This document shows positions 33,362-42,391 of a stretch of 64,000 nt of DNA, piece by piece. How positions within the stretch are numbered: the stretch's first letter is position 1; every line of letters begins with the position of its first letter. The position numbers and the translations under genes were made by a program. Below the pieces are notes generated by a model. The model ran no database searches. It was not told the DNA's origin and saw only the letters and a program-made list of their open reading frames with translations. Source of the DNA: Granulosicoccus sp045106855 (lineage in GTDB: Bacteria; Pseudomonadota; Gammaproteobacteria; Granulosicoccales; Granulosicoccaceae); NCBI GenBank assembly GCA_045106855.1, contig JBGCFI010000024.1:62001-126000 (forward strand). The letters are read 5' to 3'.

Positions 33362-34303
33362 ATGAGTCAAACCCTATTATTAATGGGTCCTTTGTTACCG
33401 TCAGTGATGCAAACACTGGAAAGCACCTATTCGATGCACCGGTACTGGGAATCAGATGACCAGGCCGCACTACTTAAAAAGCTTGGCAACGATTGCGTTG
33501 GAGTCGTAACCGACGGAGGCCGTGGAGTAGAGGCTGAAGTGCTGGTACATTTGCCCAACGTGAAAATCGTGGCTGTATTCGGCGTCGGCGTCGATGCTGT
33601 GGATCGCGACTATTGCAAGCAACATGGTATAGCAGTCTCCAACACACCAGATGTCTTGAGCGATGACGTTGCGGACATGGCGGTAGCTTTGGCGCTGGCC
33701 GTCTCAAGACAGTTAGTGAGCGGTGATCAATACGCCAGAGCCGGAAATTGGCCGGTACAGGGCGCGATGCCTTTAACACGACGACTCATGGGCAAACGTG
33801 CAGGCATTTATGGCATGGGCAGTATCGGCAATGCTCTGGCCAAACGGCTGACAGGTTTCGATATGAGAATCAGCTATTGCAATCGACGCCCGCGTGACAA
33901 CTCACCACACACTTTTGTTGCATCGCTGACAGAACTCGCAGAATCTGTTGATTACCTGTTTATTACTGCATCAGCAACGCCAGAGTCAGTAGGTTCTATC
34001 AATGCAGCCGTGCTCGATGCACTGGGTACTGATGGTTACATTGTTAACGTCTCGCGCGGCACACTGATTGATGAGCCCACACTGGTAAAATACCTGCAAG
34101 CGAACAAGATAGCTGGTGCCGGACTTGATGTATTTGCGGCAGAGCCCAATATTCCCGAAGCCTTGTTTGCACTGTCAAACGTTGTATTACAACCACACAA
34201 CGCCAGTGGCACCTGGGAGACACGCGAAGCAATGGGAAAACTGGTTCTTGACAACCTTCAGGCGCACTTTAACGACCAACCACTACTGACACCTGTCGAC
34301 TAA
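33362..34303 (+). CDS. D-isomer-specific 2-hydroxyacid dehydrogenase
   Basis: 313 residues. NAD(P)-binding motif AGIYGMGSIGNALAKRL (G-x-G-x-x-G); active-site Arg in INVSRGTLIDE, Glu in DVFAAEPNIPEAL and His in LQPHNASGT. This family includes 2-ketogluconate/glyoxylate/hydroxypyruvate reductases (GhrB-like). Between gntK and gnd, a 2-ketogluconate or related sugar-acid reductase that supplies gluconate is a reasonable guess, but specificity is not visible. ATG at 33362. Confidence 0.88.
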   Translation: MSQTLLLMGPLLPSVMQTLESTYSMHRYWESDDQAALLKKLGNDCVGVVTDGGRGVEAEVLVHLPNVKIVAVFGVGVDAVDRDYCKQHGIAVSNTPDVLSDDVADMAVALALAVSRQLVSGDQYARAGNWPVQGAMPLTRRLMGKRAGIYGMGSIGNALAKRLTGFDMRISYCNRRPRDNSPHTFVASLTELAESVDYLFITASATPESVGSINAAVLDALGTDGYIVNVSRGTLIDEPTLVKYLQANKIAGAGLDVFAAEPNIPEALFALSNVVLQPHNASGTWETREAMGKLVLDNLQAHFNDQPLLTPVD

Positions 34304-34361
34304 GCCGTGTTCACAACTTTGTATCCCTTGCCCCTTAAATTTCAGCGTCTGGAGAATCACC

Positions 34362-35810
34362 TTGAGTAACGCAGCAGATATCGCCGTTATCGGACTTGCC
34401 GTCATGGGTCAGAACCTGATCCTCAACATGAATGATCATGGCTTTAACGTTATTGCATACAACCGTACCTATGAAAAGACCCAGGCATTTCTCGACGGCG
34501 CTGCAAAAGGTACGAACATCCGCGGCGCTCAATCTCTAGAGCAAGTCTGTGAGGGACTAAGTTCTCCACGCAAAATCATGCTTATGGTTAAGGCAGGGCC
34601 TGCCATCGATAAGGTTATAGAACAATTGCTGCCCCTGCTGGACAAGGGCGATATTATTATTGATGGTGGTAATTCCAATTTTGATGACTCGGAAAGACGA
34701 GCGAACGAGCTCGGCAAGTTAGGCTACCTGTTTGTCGGCAGCGGTGTGTCAGGTGGCGAAGAGGGTGCACGACATGGCCCCTCCCTTATGCCTGGCGGGC
34801 ACAGCGCTGCCTGGCCTGCCATCAAGCCTATCTTCCAGTCCATTGCTGCAAAGACAGATACCGGTGAACCATGCTGTGACTGGGTAGGCGACGGCGGAGC
34901 CGGGCACTTTGTCAAGATGGTTCACAACGGTATCGAGTACGGAGACATGCAGCTTATCTGTGAGGCCTATCATTTTATGCAGAACGCCCTGGGTATGGAT
35001 AACGAGGCTATGGCAGCAACGTTCGCTCACTGGAACGAGGGCGATCTGGATAGCTATCTCATCGAAATTACCTCTGACATTCTTGCCTTCCAGGACGAGC
35101 AGGGCTATGTCGTGGATCGTGTCATGGACAAGGCTGGCCAGAAAGGGACCGGCAAATGGACCGGCATCAATGCTCTTGAACTGGGAATTCCGTTGACGCT
35201 GATTGGCGAGGCCGTATTTGCCCGGGCACTGTCAGCGATCAAGGCAGAGCGTGTTCAGGCCTCAGCCGTGCTGCGAGGACCCGATAATGCAAACACACTC
35301 ACGGCAAACGATTGGATAGATGCGCTTGGACAAGCATTGCTTGCCGCAAAAATCATCTCATACACCCAAGGTTACATGCTGATGCAAGCCGCAGCCGATG
35401 AGCATCAATGGAACCTTAACTACGGCGCTATTGCCCAGATGTGGAGAGGTGGCTGTATTATCCGATCAGCCTTTCTTGATGATATAAAAGAAGCCTTTGA
35501 CAAGGATGCATCATTGGCCAATCTGCTGCTGGACGACTACTTTAGTTCGCAGATACACAAAACCCAGACCAATTGGCGCAAAGTGGTCAGCGAAGCAATC
35601 TCTCAAGGAATTCCCGTGCCCGCCATGAGCTCGGCGTTATCGTTCTACGACGGCTACCGGAATGCTCGCCTACCCGCTAATCTACTGCAAGCCCAACGTG
35701 ATTATTTCGGTGCACATACCTACCAGATAGTTGATGGCGACGATCAATGGCACCATACCGATTGGATTGGCAGTGGATCGGGGGTTGCCAGCACCTCTTA
35801 CGACGCGTGA
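34362..35810 (+). CDS. gnd: 6-Phosphogluconate dehydrogenase, decarboxylating
   Basis: 482 residues, the long dimeric form. NADP-binding GLAVMGQNL, substrate-binding VSGGEEGARHGPSLMPGG, catalytic KMVHNGIEYGDMQ and, near the C-terminus, AQRDYFGAHTYQ. Oxidises 6-phosphogluconate to ribulose-5-phosphate with CO2 release in the oxidative pentose phosphate pathway. The start is a TTG at 34362 with ggag 7 nt upstream; no better ATG exists near the P-loop-like N-terminus. It ends the gntK operon and gives imported gluconate a route into pentose phosphates rather than Entner-Doudoroff. Confidence 0.95.
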   Translation: MSNAADIAVIGLAVMGQNLILNMNDHGFNVIAYNRTYEKTQAFLDGAAKGTNIRGAQSLEQVCEGLSSPRKIMLMVKAGPAIDKVIEQLLPLLDKGDIIIDGGNSNFDDSERRANELGKLGYLFVGSGVSGGEEGARHGPSLMPGGHSAAWPAIKPIFQSIAAKTDTGEPCCDWVGDGGAGHFVKMVHNGIEYGDMQLICEAYHFMQNALGMDNEAMAATFAHWNEGDLDSYLIEITSDILAFQDEQGYVVDRVMDKAGQKGTGKWTGINALELGIPLTLIGEAVFARALSAIKAERVQASAVLRGPDNANTLTANDWIDALGQALLAAKIISYTQGYMLMQAAADEHQWNLNYGAIAQMWRGGCIIRSAFLDDIKEAFDKDASLANLLLDDYFSSQIHKTQTNWRKVVSEAISQGIPVPAMSSALSFYDGYRNARLPANLLQAQRDYFGAHTYQIVDGDDQWHHTDWIGSGSGVASTSYDA

Positions 35811-35901
35811 TCTGATAAAGCACACTTGGTCAAAGACTCCAATGCATTGGCTAGCGATTTTCATGAACACAACAATATAATCTGGCGCGAAAAGCCACTA
35901 T

Positions 35902-36864
35902 CTAAAGCACAAACGCCAGCACAAAAGGTAGATATGCGATTGCAGCAAGATGGGTCACCAGAATCAATCCCGACACTTCACTGCTATCAACACCATGCTT
36001 GACCGCGAGTAAGTAGTTGAATACGGCCACTGGAACGACCGTCTCTATGATGAGCACACCTCTCGCGATGCCGGTCAAGCCAAGCAGCTCAGCAACGCTG
36101 AGGCCAATCGTCAGCGCTACCACGGTTCTAAAGCCTGACCACAGGATCGTTGCTGGTAGTTGTGAAGCGCGCATGCCCGCCAGACTCACGCCCAGAGTGA
36201 TCAGCATGATGGGAATGACCATCTGCCCCAGCAGCTGCAGAGTTTGCAACGCAATCTGTGGTAGTTCGATATCAAGAAAACGACACAGTACTCCCAGCCA
36301 GACTGAATGAAGAACCGGCGAACGGGCAATGCGCTGTAAATCAGTTCTTCTCGCAATGATCGTATCTCCCAGACTGAAAAGCAGGAAACATTGCACCGCA
36401 AAGAAGGTCATCGCATAGGCCAGTCCCTCCTCCCCAAATGCCAGAAAACAAACCGGCAACCCTAGATTACCCGTGTTACCCACCACGTGCGCGACACAAA
36501 GACGCCAGTCCTTACGCGCAAGTCTCAGCCCCAGCACCATAGCGCCGCCAAACACCGCATGCACAAGCAACGTCGCCACTGCCATGCTGCCAAGCGAGCT
36601 GACAGGCACCGTCGAGTTTGCCAACGTATGGAAGAGCAGAGCCGGCATGGCGATGTTAAGCACCAGCGTGGTCACAAACGGCACTGGAAACTCCGGCCCC
36701 TTGTGAAACCAGACAAGGCCAATGAATGCCAGCAGCATGCTCGGAACGAGAATATTGAGAATCTGAAGAGAGACTTCGGTCACAAATCCAGGTGCACGGT
36801 AAAAGTGAGCAGCTGAGTATACTGCCCCGCCCTGCCCGGTGCGATCACTTGTCGTCAAACCCAT
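35902..36864 (-). CDS. AEC-family permease (auxin efflux carrier fold)
   Basis: 320 residues with about ten hydrophobic segments. Patterns such as LVLNIAMPALLFHTLANSTV and HVVGNTGNLGLPVCFLAFGE (N-x-G-N-x-G-x-P) are those of the AEC family, whose bacterial members move malate, malonate or other organic acids. The C-terminal SGLILVTHLAAIAYLPFVLA is also typical. Convergent with gnd, 91 bp apart. The ATG at 36864 is used; a GTG at 36783 would remove a hydrophilic leader of 27 residues and is a plausible alternative. Confidence 0.85.
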   Translation of the reverse strand: MGLTTSDRTGQGGAVYSAAHFYRAPGFVTEVSLQILNILVPSMLLAFIGLVWFHKGPEFPVPFVTTLVLNIAMPALLFHTLANSTVPVSSLGSMAVATLLVHAVFGGAMVLGLRLARKDWRLCVAHVVGNTGNLGLPVCFLAFGEEGLAYAMTFFAVQCFLLFSLGDTIIARRTDLQRIARSPVLHSVWLGVLCRFLDIELPQIALQTLQLLGQMVIPIMLITLGVSLAGMRASQLPATILWSGFRTVVALTIGLSVAELLGLTGIARGVLIIETVVPVAVFNYLLAVKHGVDSSEVSGLILVTHLAAIAYLPFVLAFVL

Positions 36865-37026
36865 AAATCAAGCCCCCTTTTTATGATCCCCTCAACATAA
36901 GAAGCTAACGTTAAAGTTCTTGCCTTGCTCAGCCGATTTCCTTGTCAACAGTTTATCTATTGCAGGGGATGGCGCGAGTGCGCCTGCCCTGCTTCGCATG
37001 CTCATGGATCGTGGAGAATAGACAGA

Positions 37027-40000
37027 ATGAGGCTTCCTGAGTCAACGAAGCAGCGCCAAATTTGCTTGCTCGTCGCTCTATTAACGAGCACCGCCAGTAC
37101 CGGTATTCATGCCGATGACATAGATGTATATAAAGCGGGCGTGGCGAATCAGCAAAAACCCAATGTCTTGTTTGTTCTGGATTATTCCGGCAGCATGGGG
37201 TGGGACACCTCTGGGATTCCCTGGTCTACTAACAGGGGCCCTTCGCGGATCTCCGTTCTCAAGCTCGCCATTGAACAGATCCTTGACAGCAACGAAGGGA
37301 ATATCAACGCAGGCCTGGGATCACTGTATTCCACCTCTACAACCGGAATACAATGGCCTATCAGTGATCTCAGCGCGCTAGCCAGCAGCATAGACCCAAC
37401 CATTGCACCAAGCCAGATCACAGTAAAAGATATCATCAAGCAAAAAATTAACGAGCGAAACGCCGGCGGCAGCACGGCTACTGTCGACGCACTGGTAGAA
37501 GCGGCCCAGTATTTTCGCGGGGATCCGGTCACACACAACGACTCACCACTAATTCCGTCCAGTCGTCATCGACCGGCGACCTGGAACAGCACGCTAAATA
37601 GATACACAGGCGGAAATTCATCAGCCTCAACAGCTTCAAGCTACAGCCCATCGAACGCATGGACCTCTGATACTTCGCAGACTTTTTATTGCAATGATTA
37701 CTCCATATCAGGAGGCCCCAATTTCTGCGAACAACAAATCGAGTCAAACTGTGTACCAAAGAGCGCAAGTGATACAACAACTTCAGGTTACGAACTTAAG
37801 AACAACCTCTGGGGTAATTATGAACAATGCGAGTACAGTCGCTCTTCAAGCTGGGAAACTCCCAGGTTTAATTCACCCATAGCAGACAGCTGCGAGGGTC
37901 AGGCAAACGCGATTATACTCATTACAGATGGTGAGCCAACTGTTATAAAAAAAGGCGCATCTCTGAGAAGCCTGGTTGGCGACGACCTGAGCGTTTGTGA
38001 AGATCTCGACGCGACGGTTTTCGCAAGTAGCCAACAAACCGATAAGGAAGGTAATTGTGCCATTGAAATTGTGCGCAATCTGGCAACACAAACCGTCAAC
38101 CCTTATCTGCCTGACAGCCGGGTACTAACCTACACGGTCGGCTTTAACATTAATGGACCGGGCCAGCAATACCTGAAACAGATATCAGAAGCGGGACAAG
38201 GCGAATTCTATAATACGCAAAGCGCTGGTGAGCTGAACGCTGCCTTGACAGCGGCTATTGACGATATTAAAAGTGGCGGCCAGAGCTTCTCCGGTTTGTC
38301 TGTCGATGTAGATAAAGCATCGTTTTCGCATGGAAATCACGCGTACTACAGCCTATTCACACCCAGTGGCAGACGAACCTGGAATGGTAACCTTAAAGGG
38401 TATTTCGTAGAAAATTCAGGCCTCGTAGACATCAATGGTAACGCTGCCATCGAGAACAATCAATTCAAGGACGACGCGCAGAGCTTCTGGTCTGCACAAC
38501 CTGACGGTGACAAGGTAAAAGCGGGTGGAGCATCCGAACAGCTTGTGACGGGCACACGTACACTCTACACACATGTCACGGGTGACATTCCTGTTGATGG
38601 AGTGGAACTTGCGAATGGAAACGAAACGCGCCTTCGAAGCAGCAATACAGTAATTACTAATGCCATGCTTGGACTTAATAATAGTCGTGCAAATAGAAAT
38701 AGACGCAACACTGCGCTGGACTGGTTGCAGAACGCTCCCATGGGCGATCCGTTGCATACCAGAAGCGTTAGCGTAACTTATGAAAATAAAAAAGTCGTCT
38801 ATGTCATGACCAACCAGGGTTTTCTGCATGCGATTGACGCTAGCAAACCGGTGTCCACAAACCCGGTTGATGTTACAGGCGGCGAGGAAATATTCGCCTT
38901 TATGCCAAAACGACTTCTCAAAAACCTCCCTGACCTGCAAGTAAGTTCTTTAGGCGAGGATCACATATACGGTCTTGATGGACCAATAACACGATGGCAT
39001 GACGATACCAACAAAGATGGCGTGGTCAATGACACCGAAAAAGTTATGTTGTATTTCGGTATGCGACGCGGTGGCAATGCTTACTATGCAATGGACATAA
39101 GCGACCCGGATTCGCCAGTGCTTAAGTGGATTATTGATGAGAATAGCGAAGGGTTTGAGAGACTTGCTCAAAGCTGGTCTCGAATGTCATTGATCAAAGT
39201 CAAAGATGGCGATGATGAAAAGCGCGTACTGGCATTTGCAGGCGGCTATGATGCTGAAGCCCAGGATGATGTCAATGAACCTGTTGAGTCAAAAGGCAAT
39301 GCCATATACATGGTTGATGAAGACAAGAATCTATTGTGGACTGTTGACATCGACGATGATTCGAACATGAAGTACTCCATCGCCTCAGATCTAACTATCA
39401 TTGATAGCGACGGTGATCAATTCGCGGACAGACTCTACGTAGGCGACCTGGGCGGCCAGATATGGAGAGTCGATTTTGGCAATATCTCCGATACCCCCAT
39501 CGTTACAAGGCTGGCAGATTTATCTGATGCTTATCACCAGCCGTTCTTTTATCCGCCAAGCGTGGCAATAAATGGCAATAAGGGTGAGCGTTTTCTATCA
39601 GTCACTATTGGCTCGGGCAACCGAACCGATCCATTACTAACTGATGTCCAAAACAATTTTTACATGATCCGCGACACTGATGTAAAGAAAGGAGCACCAT
39701 CCAATGAATTCAGCACAGTCTCGGTAACCGATCTTTACAACGCAACAGATAACGACATACAAAGCGGAGTTACCTCTAAAGCTGATACGGCATACTCGGC
39801 TCTCAAAGCAGCTCGCGGTTGGCGTGTCAAACTCTACGACAATGAAAAATCACTGTCCGGTGTGCTCACTTATGAGGGCAAGGTTATGGCAACCACCTTC
39901 AGAGCAGCTACACATTCCGATGACGATAGTGCCTGCAGCTTTGAACCTACTGGTAAGTTCTACGTTATGGACGTTAATGATGCGAGTATTCTGAACCCGC

Positions 40001-40236
40001 TCGACGATGATTCTACATCGGAAGAGGATGGCCCCACCACGAATGAAAATGATCCTGATTCGGACAATCCTCAGACGCGTTACCGTCGCGGGCAGGTTAT
40101 CAACACACAAGGTATTCCCAGCTCGCCTGTTCCTGTTCTCACCAAGGGATCAAATACCGTGCAGGTATTCGTTGACAAAGAACCGGTAGACGAATTCGAC
40201 CGAACACTGACAAGAGTTTACTGGCACGCGCGATAG
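37027..40236 (+). CDS. pilY1: Type IV pilus tip/assembly protein PilY1
   Basis: 1069 residues from the ATG at 37027 (ggag upstream); the longer frame adds 34 residues that are not signal-like. A Sec signal ends near STASTGIHA. The N-terminal von Willebrand A-like domain has the metal-site motif FVLDYSGSMGW (Asp52, Ser54, Ser56) and AIILITDGEPT. The C-terminal half is the PilY1 beta-propeller with a calcium loop DTNKDGVVNDTE near residue 660, then YFGMRRGGNAYYAMDISDPD and DRLYVGDLGGQIWRVDFG. PilY1 is a calcium-dependent, tip-associated factor for pilus extension and adhesion. No minor pilin genes are adjacent, unlike the fimU-pilVWXY1E cluster of Pseudomonas. pilU follows after 136 bp. Confidence 0.92.
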   Translation: MRLPESTKQRQICLLVALLTSTASTGIHADDIDVYKAGVANQQKPNVLFVLDYSGSMGWDTSGIPWSTNRGPSRISVLKLAIEQILDSNEGNINAGLGSLYSTSTTGIQWPISDLSALASSIDPTIAPSQITVKDIIKQKINERNAGGSTATVDALVEAAQYFRGDPVTHNDSPLIPSSRHRPATWNSTLNRYTGGNSSASTASSYSPSNAWTSDTSQTFYCNDYSISGGPNFCEQQIESNCVPKSASDTTTSGYELKNNLWGNYEQCEYSRSSSWETPRFNSPIADSCEGQANAIILITDGEPTVIKKGASLRSLVGDDLSVCEDLDATVFASSQQTDKEGNCAIEIVRNLATQTVNPYLPDSRVLTYTVGFNINGPGQQYLKQISEAGQGEFYNTQSAGELNAALTAAIDDIKSGGQSFSGLSVDVDKASFSHGNHAYYSLFTPSGRRTWNGNLKGYFVENSGLVDINGNAAIENNQFKDDAQSFWSAQPDGDKVKAGGASEQLVTGTRTLYTHVTGDIPVDGVELANGNETRLRSSNTVITNAMLGLNNSRANRNRRNTALDWLQNAPMGDPLHTRSVSVTYENKKVVYVMTNQGFLHAIDASKPVSTNPVDVTGGEEIFAFMPKRLLKNLPDLQVSSLGEDHIYGLDGPITRWHDDTNKDGVVNDTEKVMLYFGMRRGGNAYYAMDISDPDSPVLKWIIDENSEGFERLAQSWSRMSLIKVKDGDDEKRVLAFAGGYDAEAQDDVNEPVESKGNAIYMVDEDKNLLWTVDIDDDSNMKYSIASDLTIIDSDGDQFADRLYVGDLGGQIWRVDFGNISDTPIVTRLADLSDAYHQPFFYPPSVAINGNKGERFLSVTIGSGNRTDPLLTDVQNNFYMIRDTDVKKGAPSNEFSTVSVTDLYNATDNDIQSGVTSKADTAYSALKAARGWRVKLYDNEKSLSGVLTYEGKVMATTFRAATHSDDDSACSFEPTGKFYVMDVNDASILNPLDDDSTSEEDGPTTNENDPDSDNPQTRYRRGQVINTQGIPSSPVPVLTKGSNTVQVFVDKEPVDEFDRTLTRVYWHAR

Positions 40237-40372
40237 GTTTGCACCGGCTTAATGACACACCAGTCCAAATGTCCTGAATTTATCAAAATCTGGTGCATGC
40301 TAGTCATTAACACTCTGGTATGGCGGCCGCTATAAACATCATTACTTATCACTGCGAGCCGTCTTAGACATT

Positions 40373-41800
40373 ATGGATATAAATGCACTTCTCAAACGCC
40401 TTGTGGACTTTGACGGTTCGGATCTTTACCTGGCAACCGGCGCGCCTCCCAGTGCCAAGTTTGCCGGTGAGCTCACGGCCCTGAGCGACACGCCGCTTGC
40501 CCGAGGAGAAGTGGAGACAATTGCTAGAGGTATCATGAATGAGGAGCAGTGTGCGGAATTTGATACAGAACTTGAAATGAACCTGGCCCTGCCTCTGGAT
40601 GGGATAGGCAGATTTCGTATCAACATTTTCAAGCAACGCAATGAGGTCTCGCTGGTTGCCAGAAACATACAGACTGAGATTCCACGTTTCGATGATCTCG
40701 GCCTTCCTGATATTCTCAAGGATGTCATCACTGCCAAAAACGGTCTTGTTCTATTCGTTGGCGGTACAGGCTCAGGCAAATCAACCTCACTGGCAGCATT
40801 GATTGATCACAGAAACTCGTTCAAGGGTGGTCATATCATCACTATCGAAGATCCTGTCGAGTATGTGCATCCACACAAGAAGTGCATTGTTAATCAGCGC
40901 GAAGTCGGGGTCGACACCAACAGCTTTCATGCAGCTCTAAAGAATACCTTGCGGCAAGCGCCTGACGTCATTCTAATCGGAGAAATTCGCGATCGGGAAA
41001 CCATGGAACATGCAGTGGCCTTTGCGGAAACAGGGCACCTGGCTATTTCAACCTTGCATGCCAACAACGCCAATCAGGCACTAGACAGAATCATCAATTT
41101 TTTCCCCGAAGAACGTAAAGCTCAACTACTGCAAGATCTTGGCAATAATATCCGGGCTATCGTATCCCAAAGACTGATTCCAACTGTTGATGGAAAGCGT
41201 TGTGCTGCAATAGAGATACTTCTGGGTTCCCATACGATCAAGCAGATGATCATGAAAGATCAGCTGTCAGATATCAAGGAAGCCATGCTAAAGTCAGAGA
41301 ATCAGGGAATGAAAACTTTCGATAGTGCATTGTTTGATCTGGCGCAAGCCGGGCGTATTACAGAAGACGAGGCACTCAAGAATTCTGACTCAGCCAACAA
41401 TCTACGGCTTCGATTTAAACTTTCCGGGTCCTCCAATAAGGAAGATCAAAGCGACCTGCTATTGCGAGGTCAGTTACCCAGTCAAGCCGCTGCTGCAAAA
41501 GCTGCAGAAGAAGCTAAAAATGCGGAGACTGAAAAATCCGGTAATGACTCCTCCCCTGATGCTGGTATCGACGATGATCAGAGCCAGAACATCCACGCAG
41601 CAATGGCAAGTCAAATAGCAAGTCACAAGGCTGCCAACGATGCCGCTGACACGACAGCAGGTGGTGGTGCAAATCTGGAGGCCGCCGCTGAGGCCTTCGA
41701 ACTGTCATTGGAGATGGAACCCGAAGATGAACCGGAAGAATCAGATGAGCCGACTAATGACGACAAACCTCAGTTTGGCTTAAGTCATCTGGGCGGATAG
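40373..41800 (+). CDS. pilU: Twitching-motility retraction ATPase PilU with acidic C-terminal tail
   Basis: 475 residues against about 380 for usual PilU. N-terminal PAS-like domain (GSDLYLATGAPPSAKF), Walker A VGGTGSGKST (129-138), Asp box TIEDPVEYVH, Walker B VILIGEIRD and His box HLAISTLHANNA. PilU assists PilT in depolymerising type IV pili at the inner membrane. The N-terminal sequence and the lack of the PilT-type AIRNLIRE-like element favour PilU over PilT. The extra C-terminal stretch of about 100 residues is Ala/Asp/Glu-rich and low complexity, ending FGLSHLGG, with no domain I recognise. Own promoter likely in the 136-bp gap after pilY1. Confidence 0.88.
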   Translation: MDINALLKRLVDFDGSDLYLATGAPPSAKFAGELTALSDTPLARGEVETIARGIMNEEQCAEFDTELEMNLALPLDGIGRFRINIFKQRNEVSLVARNIQTEIPRFDDLGLPDILKDVITAKNGLVLFVGGTGSGKSTSLAALIDHRNSFKGGHIITIEDPVEYVHPHKKCIVNQREVGVDTNSFHAALKNTLRQAPDVILIGEIRDRETMEHAVAFAETGHLAISTLHANNANQALDRIINFFPEERKAQLLQDLGNNIRAIVSQRLIPTVDGKRCAAIEILLGSHTIKQMIMKDQLSDIKEAMLKSENQGMKTFDSALFDLAQAGRITEDEALKNSDSANNLRLRFKLSGSSNKEDQSDLLLRGQLPSQAAAAKAAEEAKNAETEKSGNDSSPDAGIDDDQSQNIHAAMASQIASHKAANDAADTTAGGGANLEAAAEAFELSLEMEPEDEPEESDEPTNDDKPQFGLSHLGG

Positions 41801-41846
41801 CTTTGATCCAAAGCTAAACCTAATCATCCTCGGTAACTAACCCCTC

Positions 41847-41874
41847 GTCATCTCCGCGCAGGCGGAGATCCAGG
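41847..41874. repeat. REP-like palindromic repeat, left copy
   Basis: Contains the palindrome ctccgcgcaggcggag and is identical over 28 bp to the copy at 42306-42333; similarity continues for about 13 more bases with scattered A/C differences. Such elements resemble the dispersed attccc...gggaat repeats seen in many proteobacteria (for example dRS3 of Neisseria). Confidence 0.85.
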
Positions 41875-41907
41875 AGCACTTGAGGTAAGCACTGTTTGGC
41901 TAAGTAG

Positions 41908-41929
41908 ATTCCCGCTTTCGCGGGAATGA
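41908..41929. repeat. Palindromic repeat at the head of the 18-bp array
   Basis: Arms attcccgc and gcgggaat surround a short loop. The right arm is also the start of the first 18-bp unit, so the array appears to have grown out of the right half of this palindrome. Confidence 0.8.
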
Positions 41930-42277
41930 CCTAATTTGCGGGATTGACCTAATTTGCGGGATTGACCTAATTTGCGGGAAGGACCTAATTCGCGGGAAGA
42001 ACCTAATTCGCGGGATTGACCTAATTCGCGGGATTGACCTAATTTGCGGGATTGACCTAATTCGCGGGATTGACCTAATTTGCGGGATTGACCTAATTCG
42101 CGGGATTGATCTAATTTGCGGGATTGATCTAATTTGCGGGATTGACCTAATTTGCGGGAATGACCTAATTTGCGGGAATGACCTAATTTGCGGGAATGAC
42201 CTAATTTGCGGGAAGAACCTAATTCGCGGGAATGACCTAATTTGCGGGTATACCAAATTTCGCGGGAAGGACCAAAT
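41920..42277. repeat. Tandem array of about twenty 18-bp repeats
   Basis: The unit is gcgggattgacctaattt, with variants at a few fixed positions (a or t in ggaat/ggatt; final t or c). Units 1-18 run in register from 41920 to 42243; unit 19 (42244-42261) and the shortened unit 20 (42262-42277) are degenerate. Variant types are clustered, as expected from slippage or unequal crossing-over. The array is bracketed by the REP-like repeats at 41847 and 42306. Because 18 is a multiple of three, the minus strand stays open for 130 codons by chance. Confidence 0.95.
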
Positions 42278-42305
42278 GCGTGAGAATGACACGAGACGAG
42301 CTTAA

Positions 42306-42333
42306 GTCATCTCCGCGCAGGCGGAGATCCAGG
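42306..42333. repeat. REP-like palindromic repeat, right copy
   Basis: Identical 28-bp direct copy of 41847-41874. It is followed by two near-copies of catcgagtgactcg (about 42359-42386) just before the end of the YhaN-type gene. Confidence 0.85.
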
Positions 42334-42391
42334 CGCCCTTGCGGTATCAAGTGACTAGCATCGAGTGACTCGCATCGAGTGTCTCGCTGAG

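Noticed and set aside
41900..42292. 130-codon minus-strand frame of repeating R-S-[FI]-P-Q-I units
   Set aside because: It is the translation of the 18-bp array and ends in the F-P-R-K-R-E-S-T string that palindromic repeats of this kind give by chance; no ribosome site and no composition of its own.
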